Origin: Perilla frutescens
Lineage: Eukaryota > Streptophyta > Magnoliopsida > Lamiales > Lamiaceae
DNA length: 64,000 nucleotides
Assembly (NCBI GenBank): GCA_026008535.1
Contig: BRKX01000003.1
Location: 23,550,001-23,614,000 of the forward strand
Direction of reading: 5' to 3'
Shown: positions 10,896 through 21,838 of the stretch, piece after piece
How positions within the stretch are numbered: the first letter of the stretch is position 1
Layout: each line of letters starts with the position of its first letter
Translations under genes and position numbers: made by a program
The notes under the pieces: model-generated
The model's database searches: none
What the model was told of the DNA's origin: nothing
The model's input: only the letters and a program-made list of their open reading frames with translations

Positions 10896-11813
10896 CTAGT
10901 CCGGTGCCCTCTCTGTTTCACTTACAGCTCGAATGCCCTCTCCACCAAAGTCTCGGTTGTCTTCAGCCATCTCCGTGAGGATTCTGAATGCTTCAACAGG
11001 TTGTTTATTCAAAATGGATCCTCCACATGAGGCATTCACGATCGTCCTCTCATGTGGTCTCAATCCTCCAACGAAATACTGAATCAAGTCATGTTCAGTA
11101 ATCTGGTGCTGTGGGCATTTCGCCAGCATCGCCTGGAATCTTCCCCAGTAGTCATAGAAACTTTCGTTAGTTCCCATCTTCAGGCTCCCTATCCTTCTTC
11201 TCATTTCTTGCACTCTGGATGCTGGGAAATATTTCTCCAAAAATTTATGTTGGAGTTGTCTCCATGTGGTCACAGCGCCAGTGGGTAATGTGTACAGCCA
11301 GTCCCGTGCCCCATCTTGAAGAGTGAAAGGGAACGAAACCAACCGCACATACTCTTCTCGTCCATGGTCGGATGGTTGAGTTTGGCAAACCATCTCAAAA
11401 TCTTGCAAATGCCTTTGTGGATCCTCTCCAGGCATTCCGTGGAACTTCGGCAAGATCTGGATAAAGTTTGCGTGAATATCCCAGTTCTGAGTCACAGCTG
11501 AGAGTGTAATGCCCATTGGGCGCAAATTCATATTGGTCGGGAAGACCAACTGCCTTAAAGTCCTGTTATCATCCGCATTGCCATTCGCGGCATTTTCATT
11601 TGCGGCCATGTTGATGTTGTGGCCGTTCTCGAACTGTCCTTCCTCCTCGTGCCCTTCGTCTCCCTGATCTTCTTGATCTTCTGGTGGTGTGGGCTCACGA
11701 GGTCTGTTTCCTGCTTGGCGTGCCCTCTTCACTGCTGCCCTATTTTTCCTCGAAGTCTTCTCTATCTCCGGATCGTACAATAGAGTCTCCTCTGAAGAGC
11801 CCCTGGGCATCAA
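10896..11813 (-). CDS. gag: Athila gag (capsid)
   Basis: A 305-residue frame starting ATG at 11811-11813, 47 bp after the PBS, and ending at TAG 10896-10898. The middle (about residues 110-290) is a retrotransposon gag/capsid domain: motifs FHGMPGEDPQRHLQDF, GARDWLYTLP, FLEKYFPASR and YDYWGRF are all typical of gypsy gag. The N-terminus is basic and then acidic. The frame runs on without shift into pol after the TAG, so the zinc knuckle lies on the far side of the stop. It would form the virus-like particle in the cytoplasm. The TAG is either a recent nonsense change or a regulated readthrough point; most plant gypsy elements of this kind have one fused gag-pol frame. Confidence 0.88.
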   Translation of the reverse strand: MMPRGSSEETLLYDPEIEKTSRKNRAAVKRARQAGNRPREPTPPEDQEDQGDEGHEEEGQFENGHNINMAANENAANGNADDNRTLRQLVFPTNMNLRPMGITLSAVTQNWDIHANFIQILPKFHGMPGEDPQRHLQDFEMVCQTQPSDHGREEYVRLVSFPFTLQDGARDWLYTLPTGAVTTWRQLQHKFLEKYFPASRVQEMRRRIGSLKMGTNESFYDYWGRFQAMLAKCPQHQITEHDLIQYFVGGLRPHERTIVNASCGGSILNKQPVEAFRILTEMAEDNRDFGGEGIRAVSETERAPD

Positions 11814-11859
11814 CTTCCAGGCTCACCAATTGTGGAAGATAAAATCACTAGAAACCAGC

Positions 11860-11877
11860 TCCCCGACAACGGCGCCA
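11860..11877 (-). other. Athila primer binding site, tRNA-Asp type
   Basis: On the minus strand TGGCGCCGTTGTCGGGGA lies four bases after the 5' LTR. It differs by one base (T for C) from the complement of the 3' end of plant tRNA-Asp as I know it (TGGCGCCGTTGCCGGGGA). Confidence 0.88.
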
Positions 11878-11881
11878 ATTT

Positions 11882-13490
11882 TGACGCGCTGTCATTTCAC
11901 GTGCAAAAATATATTTATAAACTCTTGTGCCCACAGCTAGCGTAGCTAGCCAATGAGTACGGGTCGATCCCACAGAGAGCTGTTGCGATTCTATCTTAGA
12001 GTAACCAATCACAAAGGGGGTTTTGGTATCGTCACTAAACTGAATGGAAATCTGCAAAGAAACTAAAGAAAACTATCAAATAACAAAAGATTCTGGCATT
12101 TGAATTAGATCTTGGTTAAACATAAAACAACTCGATCATGGACACACCGATTTTCATACATGATAGGTCATCTAGTTATGGTGACCGGATTCCTCTCATG
12201 CGTCTCCTCATCCATCCTTTCATGTTAGGTTTAAAAGTGATTCCTCTTCGATTAAACCCCTAACCAGTTACCCACCTCCCGATTCCTCTAAGAGATGTAA
12301 GCAAGCAAGCAGCAGTGTGCCCTAGACGGACCCAGATCTGTTGTGTTCAACTGATTCCTCTTGTGCCCACAACACCCCATTAATTCCCTTATTACTCTAT
12401 GAACCGACACGTAGTCACGATTCACCAATTCAATTAATAGTGGTGTGCCCTCTTTACCTAACGAGTGATCAGCCACATTGGGCACTTCAGACACACACTC
12501 ACGTGGAACAAGGCACAAGAATTAACGGAAACTAATCATGCATTACTATGCCCATTTTGGCCTCACGAGTCCAGATTTATGCTTAATCCAATTTCATCAT
12601 TCAAATGCCATAATTAAAGATCTAGCCGAGAAGGCTAGACATAATCAAACTTGCAGAATTTAAAGACATGAAAATAAACGAAAACTTACGGATTTAATTA
12701 ATAAAAAACTCGACTCCAACGTCGATGAACATAAACATACCCTAAGTCCCGAAGGTTTAAGACCTTTCGGATTGTTTTGCTGCCTAAGCAGCGTACGAAA
12801 ATTAAATGCAGAAAATGTAAAGTGTAGAAATGTTTCAGAGTATCTATAAGCTTCCAAAAACTCCTCCTTTTCCAGAAATTAAACTTGTTTAAATAAGTAT
12901 ATTTCCGAGTAGAGTCTCCCCCACAGGCGGGGGTCTTCTGCTGAAAATTCGGAACGGCGTGCCCTCGCTGTCTTGACTGGATAAGCTTCAGCTCCAACAA
13001 ATCCCTATTTTTTAGGGATTGCTCTTATCTCCTCAGATTTAGCTTTATCTCCTCGATTGAGCTTATCCTTTTGTTGCAGCACCTTCCAGGAGTCTAGCTT
13101 AGCTCCAACTCTCCCGCGGATAATGTAGCTATCTTTCCACCAGCTGTTCTTCAACTAAATCCCAAATTCTACTGGAGTGCCCACTCTGGCCTGTGGTCGA
13201 GTCTGTGCGAGTACTGTGGGCACGGCATCGTCTGTCAGCTCCATCCGTATCTGATATGCCCACTTCACTGACCGAATATGGGATGGATACTGAGGACGTC
13301 CCCTGTGCCTCTGATGATCATATGTGCGAGATAATCGTGAATATTTGGGCATAAAATGCCCCTTCCGCCAGACTCGACTCTTGAAATGCCCTTTGACCGC
13401 ATCCTGGTTCTTTTCGACTCAAAACACACTAAAAAGGACATTTATACATGATAAAATGCCCCTAAAAACACGAAATAAATGGACTTATCA
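11882..13490 (-). repeat. Athila 5' LTR
   Basis: 1609 bp, same length as 1191-2799 and about 98.6% identical by hand. About 20 of the roughly 23 differences are transitions. Followed by the TSD GTGAT at 13491-13495. Confidence 0.95.
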
Positions 13491-13495
13491 GTGAT

Positions 13496-14180
13496 CTATA
13501 CCATAATTACTGAAATATATGTCTAACATACCAACAATAAAAAAAAAAACCGAATTAGGTCTTATAAAGACCTTAGCTTATATTAGATTCCAATAACTGC
13601 ATTTTATGAAATCTTCTGTATTTTCTTGAATCTTTAACAGATTTAGGGCATTATCATAAATAACCTTAATTCTTAAGGTTGTTGAGTTTGTCTTTAATTA
13701 ATGTACCAACTTGAATGGGGTAAATTTCAACACCATCTTTTGAGGTTCCTGATTTGCTACTTGATCATGTACAAGAATGTGAGCTTGTAAATTTTCAAGA
13801 GCATCAATCATTTTATAAACCGATTCATCCTCAGATGTATTTAACCTTATTTCTCCCCCAAACTCAACATCTTCAAAGAATTTTACATTTCCCATCTTAA
13901 AAATAAATTCTTAAATGAGATGTCAAAATTTGAAATCCTGAATTTCTGTGAATAACCAATAAAATAGTTGCTCAATTCTATTAGTGTTCAATTTCCGTCT
14001 GTTTGGCCTATGAGACTTAACCATAGTTGAACAACCCCATATGTGAGTGTTTAGATTGGATTTGCATCATATCTAAAAACTCAAAAATTTGACAACCATT
14101 TTAGTTGGTATTCCACTCTAATTGATATTCTGTTGAGAACTCAAACCGTAATCTTTATTGCTTTAGAGACATAATTTACC
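13496..14180 (-). pseudogene. Copia-1 integrase C-terminal region and linker remnant
   Basis: Minus-strand frames give a copia integrase tail: near 14070-14040 a degraded HIWGC block followed by PNRRKL, matching the conserved WGC-A..RPY.P..KKL region, then an FYWLF stretch. A clean 65-residue frame at 13895-13698 begins GNVKFFEDVEFGGE, the linker between integrase and RT in this copia group. The RT that should follow (towards 13496 and then 1190) is absent; 13496-13697 is AT-rich and unrecognised. Several stops and shifts make it a pseudogene. It ends at the Athila insertion on one side and at the solo LTR at 14181 on the other. Confidence 0.65.
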
Positions 14181-16680
14181 TGAATCTTTTTGCTAAATTA
14201 TAAATTATAATTTTGGAAAATGATGTTGAATTAATATTGTTTGAATATTAATTATGATGATATGTTCGTATTTTATGCCGTTGTTTTAATGCAGGTTGTC
14301 CCACTCAAGCCGATACGTCATAGCACGGTGATATTATACTGAGTGTATAATAAAGTTGATTATAAAACTAAGATGTCGAGTTATATGATAATGAATGTGA
14401 TTACATTTAATGTTATGTTTGCCATACCTTGAACACCCTAACGCTGAGTTGATCGGGGGTCTCGCTGCCCGGTCAGCGAGTCGGGGGTTCTAGGGACGAA
14501 GCACCCCGATGGGGGCTAGGGGACAACGCCCCCTGCTTTTTCGGTATATATTAAATGTGTTTTGAAATTTAAGTTATGTTTTAATTAGAAAGTTAAATGG
14601 AGTTTGAAATGTTCTTCGAAAATAACAAACCGAGTCTGAAGCGCGACCCTCAAGCGTGAGTTCACCGAGTTGCATCTCACAGTGAAGCTGAAAGGCGACT
14701 GTGAAATGCGACCCCTCCAAGTCGCGTGTTAAGCGGCTCTGCAATGCGAGCCAAAAATGCGACATTTGAGTCACGTGTCAACGACTTCAGGGAACCATTT
14801 TTCTTCAGCTCAAACGTGACCCTTAGACGCAACCTCTTTGAGTCACATCTCACTGTGTTATCCAAATGCGGCCTTCAAACGCGACCCCCCTAGGTCGCGC
14901 CACGCTTCGAAAATTCCACCCTTTAAATACTACACTTAACTCATTCCTCTTCATTTCCTTCTTTCAACTTGAGCGATTTTCCTCCCAATCCCCTCAAGCA
15001 ATCCTTCAAGTTTTGGATTGGATTCTCTCATCATCATCCATCAACCAAGGTAACTTCATACCCTATTCACCTTGGTGATTAAACACCATTTCCATGTTGA
15101 TTTTGAATCTAGGGTTCATACCCAAAAAGTTAGGGTTTTCGATTTCATTGATCTCCTTGCCTTGATATCTTGAACATATGGTTTATTTACATCCTTGAAG
15201 CTATATGTGTTGTTAAATTGATATTCCTATGGTTTATTATTGCTAGGGTTTGGATTTTTACCCTAATTTCTCTTTAATATGTTGGTGTTTGGTTGGAGGT
15301 GTTGTGATGGTTGCATGAAGTTGATTTTTATGTATGTTAGAGCCCTAGGATAGAGGTTCATGTATTGGAAATTATGAGTTCAAACGATTTAAATTGAGTC
15401 TTGTTCTTGTGGTTTAAATGAGTGCACGTAACATGTTCGATTAAATATCTCAAAGGGTTTTAATGTGTATTTTGAGTCCAAAATCATAGTATGAGCTTGT
15501 GTATCCATGGTTGAGTATGTGGATATGTATGAGAACCTTAAAGCATGTATAGCATGTGTTTGGTCAAAATTATGAAATAATTGTATAATTCGACATCTAA
15601 AATGAAAAAGGAACTTAAAGGTGCTAGGTGACGTATTGGGATTCGAGGTGGACAACTTGGGCACGGCAAAGGAGTATTTCAAGGTTGAAAGGAATTGAAA
15701 GCATCTCATAAGGTGGGTTAACTCTAAACTATGAACACGTGTAAGGTTATAGTTATTGTTGTGCTTTGATTGTATAAGTATGAAAGGTCTTAGGACCGGT
15801 GATATGAATGAAATCCTTCGGGGTCGATAAAGAGGTCCTACAGGATCGATATAGACTTGTTAATGTCCTTTCTAGGGGATAATAAGCCTGCGGGCATCCC
15901 TACAGGGCTAAAGATGTTCATTAACAGGGGCATCATGATGTTTGGACCCTACGAGGTTGAGGCTAGTCTCCACAAAGTAAAGAAATTTCCATATGTTATA
16001 TTTTCACTTGTGCAATTGGCTATAACTGTTTGCAGTGTTCCCCACCAAGTATGTTGTTAAATACTCACCCCTTTAATTTAATGAATTTCAGGTTGAGGAG
16101 TTGGGGCCCGAGTAGGAGCGTTGTGAACACAAGAGAACCCCCACAAGCTTGTGTTTACTTTTGCATGCTCTTCTTTTGAAATACTTACATTATTAATATT
16201 ACATTGATCATTCTTCTTTTGTCTTTATGATCAATGATTATTGGGGATGGGACTAGCGCTATTTTGTAGTCATGATGTATATAACTTGATATTATGCAAA
16301 ACATTTTAAAGACGGGTCGTTCGACCTTGAAGCCTTCTATATGCGAATTATGTCAATGAACCCCTATGCTACGTATGTTAATTTAGAGTGCTAGATAGGC
16401 GGGTTGTGTAAAACCTATAAGCCCGATAGGTTAGATGATTGTATGATGGATGTGGATGGGCTTTTTGCAATGCTTCAATTAAACACTATGTTGTGTGACA
16501 AAATAGATCCGATAGTTTGCATGTTATAATTGCGAAAAATTTATAATGAAAATCATGATGTCTTACCTTATCATGCTATTTGACCTTAGCTTCCACTCGA
16601 TTCAATATAAGCACACAAATATAAGTAAGTATATGGTATGTTAAGTGACGTGGTCAAACGGAGTAGTTTGGGGCGTTACA
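14181..16680 (+). mobile_element. Solo LTR, Ty3/gypsy (Tekay/Del-like), inserted in Copia-1
   Basis: 2500 bp beginning TGAATC and ending GGGGCGTTACA, flanked by TTTACC on both sides (14175-14180 and 16681-16686). The end GGGGCGTTACA and the block TTTCAGGTTGAGGAG near 16090 resemble the other gypsy LTRs here (compare CTGTTACA at 42115 and TTTTCAGGTTGAGATGC at 41649). A likely TATA/TSS region is TTTAAATACTACAC near 14926. No coding frame is supported. The left end lacks the usual TGTAAC start and the TSD is 6 rather than 5 bp, so the left boundary is less certain. It includes a GC-rich, hairpin-bearing block at 14450-14545 and inverted GCGAC/GTCGC motifs at 14640-14900. Confidence 0.62.
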
Positions 16681-16686
16681 TTTACC

Positions 16687-17977
16687 TTATTTAATTTTCG
16701 TTTAGTACCTCTTTTAGCCAAAATGCAAAGATTTATAATAGTATAAACCATATATAGATTGTCAACTGCACTTAATAAATAGTGTACATACTATTGGAGT
16801 TAATTGAAAGACTAAACTGACAATTTCCAAATGAACATGAGAACCAAATATGTCCAAAATGGAAATAGGAATCAAAGACTGTCAACAAGACAATAAATCA
16901 TAATTGTCTTTCAAACCCAAAATAACATTCTAGCTTTAATGACAATTTAAAATGTTCTAACTGTACCCACTAATATTGATTCACCATTGCCCCAGATAGG
17001 TGTATCTTTCATCATCAATTGGCCTTTGGTAGCTCATGTAATCTTGCATTGAAACATTTATGTGAACAGTAATAACATAGTCTGATCACAAACTGTTTTT
17101 AGGTACTAAAGCTAAATTAACTTCATAGCAAACCAAAGTAAGAATAGTACATTTCTAAACACGTCAAAAGTGGTAGTAGGTACAATTCTTCTTTATGTGT
17201 CCAATTTTTCACAAAAGAAACAGCCCTCAATTTATTTATTATACATCTCTCTTTTGTGAGCTGGACCTTTAGCCTCAATAGATTACTTTAATAAAATTTC
17301 TTTTATTGCCCTTAATCTTATCTTTCGAAACATAAACCACGTTCCTTTACTTCAACCTTACCTCTGTTGCACATAATATGAAATGAACTCATTTAGAGTC
17401 CACTTCTCCTTTTGCAGTTATAAGTAATAACTGACCTTAAATTAGTTGAATTATGCATGAAGAGAAATTAACACTAAATGCACGAGTAAGTCCTCAAATA
17501 TCTTGAACTTTAGTATTCTTAATTTGAAGTAGTGTGAGACATCTAAATGATATACTCCCTTATATTTCTCTTGTGTATACTTGTTGAGATCATGTTCACA
17601 AAAAATGAACTTTTCTCAACCTTATCATTTTTAACCAAACAATTTTCATTTAGCAAGGTACTTAATGACCTTAATGATTTATCAAAAGTTGTGTCTCAAA
17701 AGATTACCAAAATAACACACTTTACTGATCATCAGACTGATGCGATTTGAGTGTTACACTTCTCAAAGTTCTTTCTTTCATAAGAAGAACTTGCATCCAG
17801 AAGAGAATGTGATTGTTTGATCCTTAATGCATAGTCTAGATCCGTACAAGCCATAATGATCAGAATGTTTATTTTCCAATCCTTAAAATTTAAGCCATTA
17901 ATCATGAAAATATTATTGGTAGTAGCATAAACTGAAGTAGCAGACATGACAACTGAACAGAGAACAAAATAAATCAA
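16687..17977 (-). pseudogene. Copia-1 gag remnant
   Basis: The minus-strand frame 17977-17732 carries a copia gag N-terminus (INGLNFKDWKINILIIMACTD, then FEKCN); the true start is probably the ATG at 17947. A stop and frameshift follow. Near 17230-17195 the minus strand still encodes a zinc-knuckle-like CFFC stretch with the rest decayed. Below that, towards 16687, nothing is clear. The gag lies between the hAT insertion (18123) and the gypsy solo LTR (16680), in the correct place for the split Copia-1. Confidence 0.65.
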
Positions 17978-18122
17978 CTTTTATGCTCACATTATCCTTA
18001 ACAATCAATTATTGAATTCAAATAAGTCGGTAACATCTCGAGGTATCTTATGGAACTTTAATATCAAGTCTTTGAATAGTAATATTTACTTGTAAATAGT
18101 TACCTCTGTGTAGTGATCATAC

Positions 18123-21100
18123 TAGAGGTGCCCAAAGTTATCCGGACTGGCAGTATGTAACCGCCGGTTCGGCGGTTTGGCCCGGTTTGGAACCATACGG
18201 ATAGTTACGGTTCGTAAACTGTAACCGTCAACTAAAAATATCCGATGCGATTCTAATTAGGCTGCGGTTAGAAACCGGCAGTTTGTTTAATTTTTTTTTA
18301 TTTCTTTACGGTTAAGATCACGATCCGCGTGATCTCGATCAACAGTTGGGAACGCTTCCCTTCAGATTCCTGATGTGGGACCGCCGGTTTGGAAGCACAA
18401 ACCAGCGGTTTGGTTTGAAAAATGGCGGTTTGTGCTCCAAACTAGCGATTCAGACCGATTTTTTTTCAAAAAATTCAAATTCAAAATTTAAATTCCCCCC
18501 CACTCCCCAATTCTTACCTATAAATACCCTATCTCTTCCACCATTTTCACTCACACCAAACTCTCAATCTCTCTATATTCTCTAATTCTCTATATTCTAG
18601 CAATATCATTCTTAGTTTCTTACTCTACAGTTATCATTTTATTATTCTTATAATACTTTCTTTCTCAGTTTCTCTTAATCTCTTATTCTCAATCACTTAC
18701 TCTCTCGAAGTCATCTCTCTCATTCTCCCAATTCTCAACCAAGTCTCAATCTTACTCTTCTCAATTCTCATTTAATAATCATCATGTGTAGCCGAGGTAC
18801 CCGAGCCGATAAGGGTAAAGGCAAAGTTATTGCTGAGGGTTCCGATCATCCACGTCATCCTCATCGTACTCATTCTGGATTACATATTTCTGATAGTTCT
18901 GATATGACATCGGCTTGGCAACAACAACCGCATCAAGAATATGATCATGAAGGCAGAGCCGCTGTCGGTTTTTATAATGATCCAAGATACCAAGTCCAAA
19001 TTGATGAAGAAGTTGCTAGATGGATTTAATTTGAAGAACTACAATCTCAAGAATCTCGTGCTGTCGGTGGTGATGATTTCCAGATGGAGGAGTCGGAGGA
19101 GGAGATTCCTTCTGAATTGAGAGGCTCGACGCTGAAATCCGCTCTCTTCACTGTTCATTTCAGAAAGGTGCCAAAGAGGGGTGAAGAAGGAGTTTTTGAT
19201 TTGTATTGTAACTATTGTCCTAAGCAATATAAATTTTGCACTGGAGGAGGCTACGGGACGTACTGGGCACACATCAACAGCCACCATCAAGTTGAACTTG
19301 GTCGTGCTCAAGCTCAATCAGAACTTAACTTCCAACCGATAAGCAGTGCTAACGTTGAAAGCCAAGGTGGAGGTACGCCATACTCATCTCAACTCTTTAG
19401 ATTTGATCTTCTTGTTGCTAGGGAACAAATTTGATATTTTATTTGTGAAGAATCTTTAGCACTTCAATTTGCTGATAGTATGAATTTTGAATGCCGTATG
19501 AAAGCTACTTATAATCCCGGTGCTCAAAGAATACATAGACCATGACAAGGACTCTTGAAATATTGCATATAAGATATAAGTCGAAATTGAAAAATATTGT
19601 TAGCAAAATTCCTTTTAGGGTTGCTATTTGGTCTAATCAACATATCCGTTGTCATTATATTGCTATCACTTTGCATTGGATTGATTATTCATGGATTTAA
19701 ATAAATGCTTAATTTATTTTCATAGATTTAATTGTCAACATATTGCTACTAATATTGCTAAGGCTATCATAAAAATTTACAATCAATTTAAAATGCTTGA
19801 TAAAAAATTTTCTATTGGTTTTGATAATGCGAGTGATAATATGGCTAGTATTAGAGAATTAATTCAAACATGTAATCCGACCTTGCAAGGTAAATATTTT
19901 CATACTCGATGTATTGCTCATATTTTAAATTTATGTGTTCAAAATGGACTTAGAATATTAAACAACTAAATTCAACCTATTCGTGATGCTGTAGATTATA
20001 TTCATGGTAGGGTGAGAGTGAGACGTAAGTGGAAAAAATTCTGTACGGAACATGGTGTGCATGTTAGAATATTTAGCTTAGATGTGCCTCATAGGTGGAA
20101 TTCTACTTATGAAATGCTTGCTGCTATACTAGAATATCGTAAATTATTAGTTTTCTTTTTTGCTTCACATGTTGAATCATTTATTTTATTATCTTCGTAT
20201 TAGGATGATTGTTATGAAGTAATGGAACTTTTACAAGTTTTTCAATATGCAACAAAAGATTTATCCGGTATTTATTACCCTACTGTTTGCAAATTTATGT
20301 ATCATTGTTGCTTAATTGCTGTAAAATTTAATTCTTGTAGTCATAAACCAGATTTGTAGGAGATGATTCTAGCCATGGTAAAAAAAATAGCTGAAATATT
20401 TTGATCATGTTCCTAATATTTTTTTGGTTCCTAAAATTTTGGATCCTAGTTTTAAACTTAGTGGTACTAATGACATGATAGATATGTATTACAAGTTTTT
20501 ATCTACTATGAGTTTTACAGGTTTCGATCTCGACGATGAAGGTAATTTTGGTAACAATATATATTTGCCACCCGTTGAAAAAATTAAAACAGATATTTAT
20601 GAGTCTTTATATTCACTTTATAGAGAATATGAGATAAAATACGGTGATACTCTACATCGTCAAACGGGGCGTTCATCAAGTTCTAGTAGTAGTTTTTCAT
20701 TAAGATTAAATACTTCATCTTCACATGGTAGTGCTTTACAAGAATTCCAATTTTTTTTCCAAAGTAGAGGAAGTTCGAGGCGTAATCAAATTGAATTAGC
20801 TATGTATTTGCAAGACCCTGTTGTGCCCGATACTGAAAATGCTGGTCCCAACAATTTTGATATTCTCAAGTGGTGGTCCCAAAATCAAGAGCAGTATCAT
20901 TTGCTTGCAATTATGGCAAGAGAGATTTTTGGAGTCCCGACTTCAACAGTTGCGGTTGAACAAGCTTTCAGTCAATCCGGTTACATGTTGGATGAACAGA
21001 GATCAAACTTGACACCGGATCACCTTGAAGCACAAATGATGCTGAAGGACGAGTCGAAAGCTGACCTAAGAGAGCAAGAGAACCGCTGGGATGAATTGAT

Positions 21101-21830
21101 GATTGGCCCGCTCATTGAAGTTGGCTCGGAGAGTGAATCCGAAAGAGGGAGCCAAACCGAAACCGGCGAGGATTGGGACGATGACTTGAATTCTAGACTC
21201 GCTAAGGAAAAAGGTAAAATCAACTATGAGGGCTTTGATTTCAAGGTAAGGGATACGTAGGCAACTTCATATGAAGTGCAAGTCCAAATTTCAATTATTT
21301 CTTTTTCCCCCGTAAATGCTAAATTAGTGAAAATGTGAAATTGTTAATTCTAATTTGTAAATTGTAATTTAATGTTAAATTGTAACTTATAAATTTGTAA
21401 TTTCATAGTTTGATTTACAATTTGTAATTTTATAATGTCATAGTATTTATCAAATTAACTTGTATTCTCAATATTCTTGTAAGTTGTAAATTGCATTTCG
21501 TAAGTTGTAAATTGTAAGATATAAATTATAAAGTCATCATATAATAATATTAAAATTCAAATAAACTTGTGTTTTGTCATACTTTTTAGTTTTTAACTTG
21601 TAAATTTGTAATTTAGTTGATTTAATTAAACTTGTAAAATCAAATTATAATGTGATAATGTTTAATAGTTCATCCGTTCAGGAAGAAAAAATAGAAACCT
21701 GCGGTTATGGTTACAAACCGTAACCGCCGGCCGGGAAGGAACGATGCGGTTCCGGTTTGTACCGTCCGGAACCGTCTAACCGACTGTTTGTAACCAGTCC
21801 CGGCACAAATCGGAACCATGGGCACCCATA
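18123..21830 (+). mobile_element. hAT DNA transposon, degenerate
   Basis: 3708 bp with short terminal inverted repeats: the left end reads TAGAGGTGCCCA and the right end, read inward, TATGGGTGCCCA. Flanked by an 8-bp TSD, GATCATAC (18115-18122) and GATCAAAC (21831-21838), one mismatch. Subterminal sequence at both ends is rich in CCGCCGGTT/AACCGC-type words (18160-18250, 18370-18450, 21710-21780). It carries a broken transposase at 18784-21260. Autonomous once, now without an intact frame. 21261-21700 is AT-rich 3' sequence with short AATTTGTAA-type repeats. Confidence 0.9.
18784..21260 (+). pseudogene. hAT transposase pseudogene (BED finger, dimerisation domain)
   Basis: The transposase is spread over at least three frames. 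18784-19434 is one frame interrupted by TAA at 19027-19029 and holds a BED zinc finger at about 19205-19286 (YCNYCPK ... HINSHH). 19691-20203 holds catalytic-domain pieces: the FDNASDNM region, the RCIAHILNL block and HRWNSTYEML, all typical of plant hAT transposases. 20424-21260 holds the C-terminal part, ending in the hAT dimerisation domain (LKWWSQNQEQYHLLAIMARE then FSQSG, about 20860-20990). At least two frameshifts and several stops are present. The ATG at 18784 is the likely original start: it opens the frame downstream of a CT-rich leader and a possible TATA near 18520. The final ~60 residues are acidic. Confidence 0.85.
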
Positions 21831-21838
21831 GATCAAAC

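Larger units (their letters stand above)
1191..13490 (-). mobile_element. Athila-type Ty3/gypsy retrotransposon, nearly intact
   Basis: A 12.3-kb element on the minus strand with 1609-bp LTRs at both ends, each running TG to CA, flanked by the 5-bp TSD GTGAT (1186-1190 and 13491-13495). Minus-strand order: 5' LTR, PBS matching tRNA-Asp, gag, pol (protease, RT, RNase H, integrase), a spacer with a TATA motif, a third ORF in the env position, a 1.26-kb noncoding tail, a purine-rich stretch, 3' LTR. Placement in the Athila clade rests on the tRNA-Asp primer, the DLGASINVMP protease motif, the FMDDF RT motif and the extra 3' ORF. The LTRs differ at about 23 of 1609 sites by hand count (about 1.4%), which suggests a recent insertion. 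A single TAG interrupts gag-pol and another interrupts the third ORF. Confidence 0.93.

Noticed and set aside
11860..11877. tRNA-Asp-like sequence, also initiator-Met-like sequences at 26297, 42758 and 63088
   Set aside because: Only 12-18 bases next to LTRs; these are primer binding sites, not tRNA genes.
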